A DNA stretch of 19,910 nucleotides from Dimargaris cristalligena (Eukaryota; Kickxellomycota; Dimargaritomycetes; Dimargaritales; Dimargaritaceae): contig JANBQC010000529.1 in the NCBI GenBank assembly GCA_027576995.1, positions 1 through 19,910 of the forward strand, written 5' to 3'. Every line of letters begins with the position of its first letter. The stretch's first letter is position 1. The notes below the pieces were generated by a model. It was given only the letters and a program-made list of their open reading frames with translations. It was not told the DNA's origin and did not search any database. A program made the position numbers and the translations under genes. Shown one piece after another: positions 1-7,590 of this stretch.

Positions 1-842
1 GGCGGTCATATCGGTTGGATTAGGACGGATTAGGAGGGGCGACAATTATCTATCCTGTTTTATTCATACTGCTCCCATAATTTTCCCAAACTCGGTTTTC
101 GGAATTTGTCTGAAGCTCTGGCTTCAAAAACTATGGGTAATTATAAAGGTTCAAATACCCATATTGGCACGGTAAAGCAGGTTTGAGGGGTATGGCTGGT
201 GGCTGGAATACAAACTGGATTTACTATGTAAGAAATACCAATACGTCCAGTGGACTGTAAACAAAATTTTGCCAAGTAATATTTGTGTATGTAGAGACAC
301 TCCTGGGGGCTTCTATTCCCGGTGATTACACGCAGCCAAGGACAGCGCCTTTTAATAACCAAACACGCAGAATCTAAACTACACCACCATAACTAAAATA
401 TATGTAGCAAGTTTATCCACTAAAAGTCCCTGGTAGATCCAGCCACTTCAAGCGTGAAGGAGGCTTTGTCCGAATGGAGTCAATCATCCCGGTTTGGCAA
501 TTGACGAGCCCACGGAGCGATACGTTCCCAAAAGGCCAGATTACCGTGCACGGTGTGAATTATGTTTATTGGCCAGAAACCAAATATATCTCAAATTTTG
601 AGCTCGGAAGCAATAGTATTCCCCTGCGCTATTTTTCGGCTGTCTTTTTATTTCCGAAGGTGTCCCTGGACCTGGCTAAGCATCATCCGTTTGGGGCGAT
701 GAATAATGCGCGCTGGCGGAGTCGATTGATCCCCCCCCCCTTCCTAACATGTTTTCCTTGTATAATCACATTTGCTATTAGGCGACCCAAACATCCCCCC
801 TTCTACGCGAACCACCCGGTTTATACCGCTCTATTAAAAACT
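1..842. other. Intergenic DNA, no gene recognised
   Basis: I see no supportable gene here. A 218-codon plus-strand frame starts at the ATG at 474 but is biased to Pro, His and Ser, resembles no family I know, and runs into a C-rich tract where all three plus frames are open, so it is probably chance. A run of ten C lies near 731-740. No tRNA-like T-arm, rRNA or transposon end was found by eye. Confidence 0.6.
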
Positions 843-850
843 TATATAAA
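843..850 (+). promoter_or_regulatory. Candidate TATA box (TATATAAA)
   Basis: A consensus TATATAAA lies about 170 nt upstream of the signal-peptide-like frame at 1022, and a pyrimidine-rich leader follows it. Its position fits a promoter for that candidate gene. TATA strings are common in AT-rich DNA, so this rests on the combination and not on the motif alone. Confidence 0.4.
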
Positions 851-1021
851 GAGCGACTTGTGTGTCAACCTTTGGTTCATTAGCTCAGCAGCATTCCATC
901 CGCCATATCTCACCAGCCCTCGGCTACTTTCAATCCCAACCCCTTTTGACCATATCTTCGTTCATCTCGCCCGGCCGGCTTATTCCCCCCTCCACTCCAC
1001 CCACTCCGAGCATCACCCACC

Positions 1022-1264
1022 TTGTCACCCTCCCACACTATATTGGCCCTGCGTACTTCCACCCTGCTGTGCGGTATTCTCGCGCTCAGTGCCCAACTAT
1101 TACCATCCGAAGCCCAGCCCCTTCCCATAGCCTCGAACAATTCCACCGTACCCGTATCTCCATCAACCCCCGCACCCCCCATCAATATCAACCCTGTCGT
1201 TGACCAAAGTTACACCCTGTTCTACTTTGGCAAAGGCCTATTTTCGGGTGCCTGGCTCTCCTGA
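1022..1264 (+). pseudogene. Possible small secreted-protein gene lacking an ATG
   Basis: The frame encodes 80 residues ending in TGA at 1262-1264. Residues 7-30 look like a signal sequence: a basic residue (Arg11), a Leu/Ala-rich core and a small-residue cleavage context (SEAQP). A Ser/Thr/Pro-rich mature part with an NNST sequon follows. There is no ATG in frame or anywhere between the TATA box (843-850) and the stop. The first codon that would fit is TTG at 1022 in the context CACC-TTG, one base from a good CACC-ATG start. A poly(A) signal lies at 1444-1449. It could be a start-loss pseudogene, a gene with a non-AUG start, a missed first exon or an assembly error. The main caution is that this C-rich stretch is open in all three plus frames, and Leu/Pro/Ser-rich frames arise there by composition. 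I do not recognise a family. Confidence 0.3.
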
Positions 1265-1443
1265 TTCAAGTTCCCCCTCCCCTTGATCTGTTTCTGGCGA
1301 TTTTAGATGGCGAATACAAACCCTATTAGGGTGGTTGCAAGTGCTGCAGCTACTTGACTTTTATGTACTTTTCTCTCGATTGTTCAACGGCCCTGGACTC
1401 ATACCTTTACATGCGTTACCCATGGCGACGGCTACAAACTATT

Positions 1444-1449
1444 AATAAA
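1444..1449 (+). terminator. Candidate polyadenylation signal AATAAA
   Basis: A canonical AATAAA lies 180 nt after the stop of the signal-peptide-like frame. With the TATA box at 843 it would bound a transcript of about 600 nt. On its own the motif is weak evidence. Confidence 0.3.
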
Positions 1450-2092
1450 TTATTACTGTTCCCCTAATAGTTAAGTATCCCATAATGGTTTCTCTGATAC
1501 TATACCATTGCCATCACATGGCCACGCTTTCAATATCTAGAATGTTAGGGAAGCCAAACACGTGTTAAGAGACTCATTGTCCTGACCATGACTCTCTATT
1601 GATAAATAACTTGTTTTTAGATTTTATTGAATAGTAGCTGCCATGGCGCAGTAGGCCTCTAATCATCCATAGTACATCGTGTAATGCCATGTATAGTCGC
1701 TATTGAAAAGGTCAATCAGAATCGGATCTAAAGATTATCTTACAAATTTGGCTATATTACTTGATTCACCTGGCTATTTAGGGGAAGGAGTGGTCTATGC
1801 TTCCGAAGGTTGAATATTACCAACAAGACATTTCATTATGGATTATAGGGGTATATATATAAGCAAAAGCAAGACATGCATAGGCTAATCAATTAAGCTG
1901 TATGAAACATCTCAATTGAAAAAAGATACGACCCAAACCAGAAATAATAATCAGGGGGGGAGGGGAGAGAGAGAGAGAGAGAGATAATATACGCCATAAT
2001 TGTAAATTTTCAAGAAAAAACGCGACCAGTCCCGAATTGGGGTGGTTCAAGGATGGATTGTCGGATGCCGTCGATAACCCAAATTATAAGAG
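1450..2092. other. Intergenic DNA downstream of RFC1
   Basis: No gene is seen. The stretch is AT-rich and contains the G-run and GA microsatellite at 1954-1984. It includes the 3' untranslated region of the minus-strand RFC1 gene, but I found no clear AATAAA on the minus strand close to that gene's stop; the nearest (TTTATT on the plus strand, near 1623-1630) is over 450 nt away. Confidence 0.6.
1954..1984. repeat. G-run followed by (GA)10 microsatellite
   Basis: Seven G, then AGGG, then ten GA dinucleotides (1965-1984). It is a simple sequence repeat just beyond the 3' end of RFC1, giving a purine-only plus strand. Confidence 0.9.
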
Positions 2093-5000
2093 CTAGGCAT
2101 TCGCACCCCGACCTCGACCACGTCCCCGACCACGCCCCCGGGTGGTACTACCCGTCGAGCCCGATGGGGCGGCCGTTCGTTTGGACTTGGCCGCTTTGAC
2201 GGGCTTGACCTTAATAAGGGAGTCGGCAGTCAACGCATCTTCAGTACTGAGGGCGCCCTCCCCTTCCTCGTCCGAATCAGCTATTTCCGGCTCTTCAACC
2301 ACGTCTTCATTATCCGGCTTAGCCGTAGCTATACTTGTCGAACTGCGTTTACTGGCCGTGGACTGCGGAGCGACCATCGGGTGACTCATTTTGTTGTACC
2401 TAAGTCAATCAAATCGAGTGGGTGTTCATAAGACATATCGGAATTAGAGTTAATAATCCACCATAAAATCCCGATGCAGATAGGACCAGCCGAGATAAGT
2501 TGGGGAATTATTGCATTAGGGCTAGAACAGGTAGAAAATACATTGAAAGGATACGTCCAGAGGAATCCCCATCACCAAAAAAAATGAATATCTCACCACG
2601 CAAGCGATAATAAATCGTGAACAAATATATATGTATATATATATATATATAAAGAAACTTACTGTCGTGTGAAGGCCAATTTAATATTGGTGGGCACCTG
2701 GGAAATCAACTTGGGGAATCCCCCACCCCATCGAGCGTCAGTACCGTAAAGCGGCATATCCAGCATAGCGTCCATATCGTCTTTGGTTAGATAGTAGGAG
2801 TCCAGGAGATCAACGACCGTGGCAATACCTTCCAGGCCCTCTTCGACTAGGGGGGCGGTCAACGCCGGGACCAGAGTGGGAATGTAGCTGGCCCGCACCT
2901 CGTGCTTATCGCCCGAGATACACAGCCGCATATGGGACTGGATCTCGGCCAACAGCCGCTGGTGTTTACCGGCTTTGGAGTTGTTGCCCAGCCAACTGGG
3001 GAATTGGTACATATCACTGCACGATCCATGGGCGAAGTAGGCCGGTCGGGCACAGGAAAAGGCCGCGTGGACGGGCATAAGACTCCACTGCTGGCCCCGG
3101 TTGATGGCCCGGTCGACCAAATCACCATCGCTGATGGCTTCGGCCGCGTTACTCAGGGCTTCCAAAGTGAATACCTGTTCTTCGCGGTGGTCATGAGGGC
3201 ATCGGCTCTGCGCCTGCATCGGTGAGCACTTGATGTAGTTTTCCTGGACCATCAGCGGAACCAGGCCGTAATCATTAAAGTAGTAATTGATCCGATCAGC
3301 CACCGTATCCTCGCGGTACGAAGACGCTCCGAGGTAGCGCTTGATGATGTCGAACACATTCAGGGTAGTTTCCTTACGACCTCCTGAGCTAAAGGTCTTA
3401 CTTTCGTCGTACGACATGGAGCTGCGGCCCAGGCGGTAGGTAGACAAGAGGGTGATGATTTGGCGAATGTCATTTTGGGTAGCCGTCACCAACTGGTCAA
3501 TGGCGTTCGGGTCGAGGGTGAGTTTCTCGCGGAAAGCGATGGTCATAATCCGGGACCGGATAGACGCCGCCTGGGGCCGGATGAAGCGCATATCAATGCA
3601 GTAATTGACCAGTGATTTGATTTTAGTCGACTGGCGGTCATTGCAAATACAAATGACGGGAATTTTACTGCTCTTGATGATTTTGATCAGCTCCGACATA
3701 CCCTCCCGGTCGCCGGCCGACATACCATCTACCTCATCCATAATAAGAGCAGCGGGTTTACAGTCGGTGGCAAGACTGGGGGCGCTCTTACCCTTACGGA
3801 AGTACTCCGTCATGGTGTGGTTACTAGTCAGTTCGCCGACCACGGCGCTAAGGGTTTTGCGACTCCGCACGTCACTGGCGTTCATTTCGATCACTTCAAA
3901 CCCTTCACTCCGACAGGCTAACTGGGCCGCAGTGGTTTTACCGATTCCCGGGGGGCCTGATATCAAAATAGCCTTGGGGTCGGATTTACTTCCGTTGGGG
4001 CGGCCTTTAGGCGAGCCCCGATGGAATCGCTTCAGATACTGAATGATTTGGTGTACTTTGGACGTATTACCACAGAGCTCCTTTAGCGTTCGGGGCTTAT
4101 ATTTTTCCGTCCATAACTCTGTACTGCCCGTGGGGGGCGGGCACTTAGAAAATGTTGGCTTGGCGCTATTGACGGGGACGTGGGGATTAGTTATATGTAG
4201 AATAAGGGATACTATTTGTGTAAATAATTGGGCCATCTCGAAGGCTCTGGTTGGGGTGGGGGATTCCGAGTGATCAGTTATAAATTAGCCAATGGCATTA
4301 TAGGCTGAACCACCAATAAAGACTTTCAAGGAGTCTGAAACCCTGTAAACAGTGGGCCCCATCTTACTTTTGAGAGGCCGCTGGTGTTGACGACTGAGGG
4401 GACGGGCTAGTCACTCTAGGCCCCGTAGTGACCGGGCTCGATACCGAAGGCACAGAGGGTTCCGAATTCGACGCGGGGGTGGACTGCTTCTGAGCGGAAA
4501 GGGCCCGAATAAGATCGAACAAGGAATCTTCGTCAAGCGTTTTAATTTTCAGCTTTTGGGCCTTTTCGAGCTTAGAAGAGCCAGGGTCGTCACCCACGAT
4601 CACAAACGTCGTCTTGGAACTGGGCGCCGAGGTTACTCGGCCTCCGTGCCGTTTGATCAAGTCTTCGGTATCGGAGCGGGCAATACAGGGAAGCTCCCCT
4701 GTGATAACGAAAGTTAGGCCGGTGAGGCAAGACGGATCTCCCCGGGGGACCTCTTTAGAACCTGGCGCAGATGGTCCGGCCGATGGTTTCTTGGCCCAGT
4801 GGCTAGTAGTGATGGTGACCACAGGTACATGTTCGGATTATGGGGAAAGAGAGGTAGAGACAGAGGAGCAGAGCAACGAATTGAGGCGATTGATCGTTCT
4901 GAGTTTGCGAAGTCAAAGGGGAGGGGGTTGCAACGATGAGGATGATGTTATCACGACTACCTGCAAGTTACAATTTATATTTAGTTTTTAAAACCCAACC

Positions 5001-6292
5001 TACTTGTAGCTTTTCTTCTCGGGTACAGTAGTGACCAATTCGCCGAATCGGGCCAGAATGGCTTGGACTGGATCGTCCTCCGGTGGAGAGTTCATCCTCC
5101 TCTTCTTATTCGAAGTAAGTGCCGAGGGGGACATGGGGTGTTTGGATTTAGCCGGCATGGGTGTAGGAATAGAATCGGGGGAGTCGGTTGAACGGGTAAT
5201 AGGAGGGTCCTAGAATAAGGGTGGTAAAGTTCCGCAAATGCGTGGCAATAAGAGCGAGTAAGAGATTCCTCAATGAGCATGGAATAAATAGTGAAGGAAA
5301 AGAGGGTATGTCGACTTTAGACCACAGTTGGCAATCGTGACAAGGTCAAGCGGGAGGAGGGAGAGTGAATGCAAAAAGGCCAAATAGCGTGCCTGGTGGT
5401 CTAGCCAAACATGACAACAAAGGGGGGAGAAGCAGCCATATCACAGGCACCTCCTATACACTACATTGTGCTTCCCCCCTTTCTGGATTCACTTGGGCTA
5501 AAGAGTTCATTGCGCATTGTTGAGATGGCTTTAGAGGCTAATTGAAACGTGTTCAAAACACCTGGAAAATTATTGGCGCTAGGCAGACTGTGTGGAAGCC
5601 CGCCGATATGGCGTACTTTGTTAAAAAAAGGCATAAGTTATTATTACTAATTTTCGCTTACAATTTCAATCACGGAAATGCTAGCACCCGGGTTAGGTTT
5701 AGTATTAGACCTATCGAAATATGAGGCAGGCTCGATTGGTTTGTGGGGCTCTAATCTAATTACGGAGTGTTGCGGGACCGGAATTAGCAGCATAGGGTCA
5801 TATTCGTGAAGGAATTTCAAAAATATTAGCGAGGAGGGGGAGGCAAGATAACGTGTTGATAGTCTAGTTGGAAATTATGCAACTGGGCTATGTAGCGGAA
5901 ACTAGGGGGAGGGGGGGGTATTAAAATTTGATACCTTCACTGGGCGCATAAGAGATATAGACTGAACCTACCCCGAGGTGTTGCGGCTGCCCTGGGAACT
6001 AGTCGCCTTTTTACTGCTTTTTTGAAGAAATGCGTCCAAGGGGCCTCGCTTAGAGCTCTGAGGCTTCGCACTGAGTCCCGCCGTTAAAGGTTCATATCCA
6101 AATTAAAGTAAAGAGTAATTAGTTGAGCCGATGCTATCGTTGACGAGAAGGGTGGGGAGGGGGGAGATATTCCTAGTTGGCCGAATTCATACAATAGTGA
6201 AGTTGGAACCGAAAGGCTTACCTGTCCTCCGGGGATTCAGGGCTGCGGCCTTGTAGTGGTTCTTGACGAGGTTGTTTTTTTGAGCGGCCCAT
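2093..6292 (-). CDS. RFC1: Replication factor C large subunit (RFC1), 7 exons
   Basis: Large subunit of the nuclear clamp loader that opens PCNA and places it on primer-template DNA using ATP. I place the exons at 6292-6222, 6070-5972, 5680-5662, 5209-5004, 4802-4368, 4165-2663 and 2399-2093. They total 2640 nt (879 residues plus TAG), near the length of yeast RFC1, and all phases agree. A basic, Ser/Pro-rich N-terminus has a PIP-like LDAFL at about residues 35-39 and a KKRR stretch. The BRCT domain is at about 155-235. The AAA+ module has Walker A GPPGIGKT (about 347-354) and Walker B DEVD (about 420-423). The RFC1-type C-terminal domain runs to FTRQYN, split by the last intron, as in FTRKYN of yeast. 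An acidic segment and an (RG)6 tail end the protein. Donors are GTAAGC, GTAGGT, GTAAGC, GTAGGT, GTAAGA and GTAAGT. The start at 6292 has context CCAACC-ATGG. The acceptor of exon 6 could instead be at 4124, removing 14 linker residues. Confidence 0.95.
2625..2651. repeat. (TA)n microsatellite inside RFC1 intron 6
   Basis: An almost pure TA dinucleotide run with one G interruption at 2633. It lies within about 10 nt of the minus-strand GTAAGT donor of the last RFC1 intron (2400-2662). Length variation here would change the start of that intron but no coding sequence. Confidence 0.9.
5210..5661 (-). other. RFC1 intron 3 (452 nt)
   Basis: The longest intron in the RFC1 model lies between the 19-nt microexon and the exon that encodes the basic KKRR segment. 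It begins GTAAGC and ends TTCTAG. A minus-strand frame at 5280-5092 crosses its 3' end but is out of phase with RFC1 and stops at once. I see no RNA gene inside it. Confidence 0.7.
5662..5680 (-). other. RFC1 exon 3: 19-nt microexon
   Basis: Exon 2 ends with two bases of a codon and exon 4 opens at a codon boundary, so the two cannot join directly. This stretch supplies one base plus six codons (Gly, then ISVIEI), which restores the frame exactly. It is preceded by a CTAAC branch-like site and TGCTAG, and is followed by a GTAAGC donor. The joined product reads VIEIDPP, like the VIDLD-type acidic motifs in the N-terminal region of yeast RFC1. It is short and was found by frame logic, so transcript data should decide. 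Confidence 0.75.
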
Positions 6293-6845
6293 GGTTGGAA
6301 TACGAAGACTGCTGAGTGGATTTGTTCGATACGCAAACCAATTGCCACTATACAATCCGTAGGGGGGAGAAAGGATTAGACGGTCGGGGTTATACCGAAT
6401 GCAGAGAAGAAAAGTTTAGAGGAGGAGGAGGGGAGAGGAATGGGGGAATTGCGGAGAATAGGTCAATGAGGATTAGGTCTTATCCTAGGGTAAATCGCAT
6501 AAACCCACTCCATGAACTCGCCCATTCGGGCTGAGCTCAGTTTTTAATATTTTCCCTTACCCATATTTTTATTTAAATGTCCCATGGCCCTTTTGTTTAT
6601 TTGGAATGCCGCAGCAATGGGAGGGGGAGATCAGTGCACCCTATTAGGGCCAAATACGACTGAGAAAATAGTCACGTGAATTCTCAGCCAAACCTTGATC
6701 AGTAGGAACCGATTGAACGCTTTGCCAGGGACTATGAATTTTACTCCCCAGACAGATGCGTAAACTCTCTAATTCCTACGCAGCACCCATTCCAGGTTTA
6801 AAAGGAGCTAGATTAGTCAAAATTGGGGGACATTTAATGGTGAAT

Positions 6846-6851
6846 TTTATT
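6846..6851 (-). terminator. Candidate polyadenylation signal for the 7028-7327 gene
   Basis: On the minus strand this reads AATAAA, 176 nt beyond the stop codon of the small secreted-protein gene. It is the nearest canonical signal downstream of that gene. Confidence 0.4.
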
Positions 6852-6903
6852 GGCTCAATATACACTTGTGAAATTGCTAATACTAAAATAAAAAATTGAG
6901 CCG

Positions 6904-6922
6904 ATCCCTCCGAGTGAGGGAT
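6904..6922 (-). repeat. Perfect 7-bp stem-loop in the 3' flank of the secreted-protein gene
   Basis: ATCCCTC and GAGGGAT flank a 5-nt loop. The hairpin lies between the stop codon at 7028 and the candidate AATAAA at 6846-6851, so it would fall in the 3' untranslated region. Its function is unknown. Confidence 0.6.
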
Positions 6923-7027
6923 GCTACACTAACGATGGATGGTGGTCAAACAACGAAGGAAAACGTGGTAATGGGGAGGGGGTACGGATGGATAAGCGGG
7001 TCGGAATTGACGACTTTGCACTTACAC

Positions 7028-7327
7028 TTAAGCTTGCTCTTGTTCTGCTTTGCGTAGCAATATGCGACAGGCATCAGAGCCCAACTCACGAGTGTTAGTG
7101 CCCTTGAAGGCTTCGGCTAATGCGCCAGTCACCGAAGAAAAAAAGTGGGATTTGCCTTGATCATTTTTGCAATTTTCGATGGCTGTCAGTTCGTCGTCGG
7201 AGGGAGGGGCTACCACCTTCACCTCCTCCTTCACCTCATCGTCATGGTGTTTTCCATTAGGGGTGGGCAAGGCAAGAATTGCGGGGGTGGCGATCAGAAG
7301 CAGGGCAAGAGCGGTGAAGGTCTTCAT
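7028..7327 (-). CDS. Small secreted protein, family not recognised
   Basis: An intronless frame of 99 residues that begins at ATG (context CACCAAT-ATGA) and ends in TAA. Residues 1-19 form a clear signal peptide: Met-Lys-Thr, then an Ala/Leu/Ile core, with likely cleavage after Ala19. The mature part of about 80 residues begins with LPTPNGK, then a charged His/Asp/Glu/Lys/Val segment. A more structured second half has two cysteines (in ENCK and DACR) that could form one disulfide, and the C-terminus is Gln/Glu-rich. A TATA box lies 218 nt upstream and an AATAAA downstream, so the unit looks like a full Pol II gene. It has no enzyme motif. It could be a cell-wall, effector-like or other extracellular protein, but the sequence does not decide. 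Coding is supported by the signal peptide plus promoter context, not by a known homologue. Confidence 0.7.
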   Translation of the reverse strand: MKTFTALALLLIATPAILALPTPNGKHHDDEVKEEVKVVAPPSDDELTAIENCKNDQGKSHFFSSVTGALAEAFKGTNTRELGSDACRILLRKAEQEQA

Positions 7328-7388
7328 ATTGGTGGCGAAGGCGGGGTTGAGTCGGAATAAATTGGGTAACGAGGAGGGGGGACGGGTT

Positions 7389-7504
7389 GGTTGGGTAGGC
7401 GGTGTGGTAAGAACCGGAAAACGGAGTTGCTAGATTGGCGGTGTGGTAAGAACTGGGGAGCGGGGCGGTTGGATAGGCGGTGTGGTGAGAATTGGGAAGC
7501 GATG
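7389..7504 (-). repeat. Three 39-bp direct repeats in the leader of the secreted-protein gene
   Basis: The core GGCGGTGTGGT (plus strand) starts at 7398, 7437 and 7476, giving an exact 39-bp period. Flanking bases are diverged but similar (GGTTGGGTA, GCTAGATT, GGTTGGATA before the cores; AAGAAC, AAGAAC, GAGAAT after). The repeats lie between the minus-strand TATA box and the ATG at 7327, so they are probably transcribed as leader. Because 39 is a multiple of three they make repetitive reading frames on the minus strand, which I do not regard as proteins. Confidence 0.85.
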
Positions 7505-7544
7505 GCTGGATGATGATAGACAAGAATAGGGAAAGTAGCGGGGG

Positions 7545-7552
7545 TATTTATA
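7545..7552 (-). promoter_or_regulatory. TATA box (TATAAATA) of the small secreted-protein gene
   Basis: On the minus strand this reads GATATAAATACCCC, a good TATA element about 218 nt upstream of the ATG at 7327. The three 39-bp repeats fall between it and the start codon. Confidence 0.55.
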
Positions 7553-7590
7553 TCATTTGGGAAGCTGGATATCGGCCCAGAGCCCCTCAA

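Larger units (their letters stand above)
6293..7027. other. Intergenic DNA between secreted-protein gene and RFC1
   Basis: The stretch contains the RFC1 promoter side (minus strand, upstream of 6292) and the 3' flank of the secreted-protein gene. A G/A-rich tract lies at 6361-6450 and a CACGTG palindrome at about 6673-6678, which could be a basic helix-loop-helix site. I see no TATA box close to RFC1 and no MluI cell-cycle box (ACGCGT). The 72-codon plus-strand frame at 6316 is purine-rich and looks random. Confidence 0.6.

Noticed and set aside
474..1130. 218-codon plus-strand frame with ATG
   Set aside because: Composition is Pro/His/Ser-rich with no domain, and the 3' part lies in a C-rich tract where all three plus frames are open. 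It looks like chance.
3605..4042. 145-codon plus-strand frame opposite RFC1
   Set aside because: It lies fully inside the AAA+ coding exon, whose minus-strand frame carries clear Walker motifs.
4123..4165. Alternative 3' splice site for RFC1 exon 6 (GGGCAG, exon from 4123)
   Set aside because: It is in phase and cannot be excluded, but the site ending at 4166 has a better-placed ACTAAT branch-like sequence about 20 nt upstream. The choice changes only 14 linker residues.
7257..7590. Two minus-strand frames with repeated SYHTAYPT-like or FLPHRL-like units upstream of the secreted-protein ATG
   Set aside because: The peptide repeats simply reflect the 39-bp DNA repeats, neither frame has an ATG in a sensible place, and the region lies between a TATA box and a good start codon.
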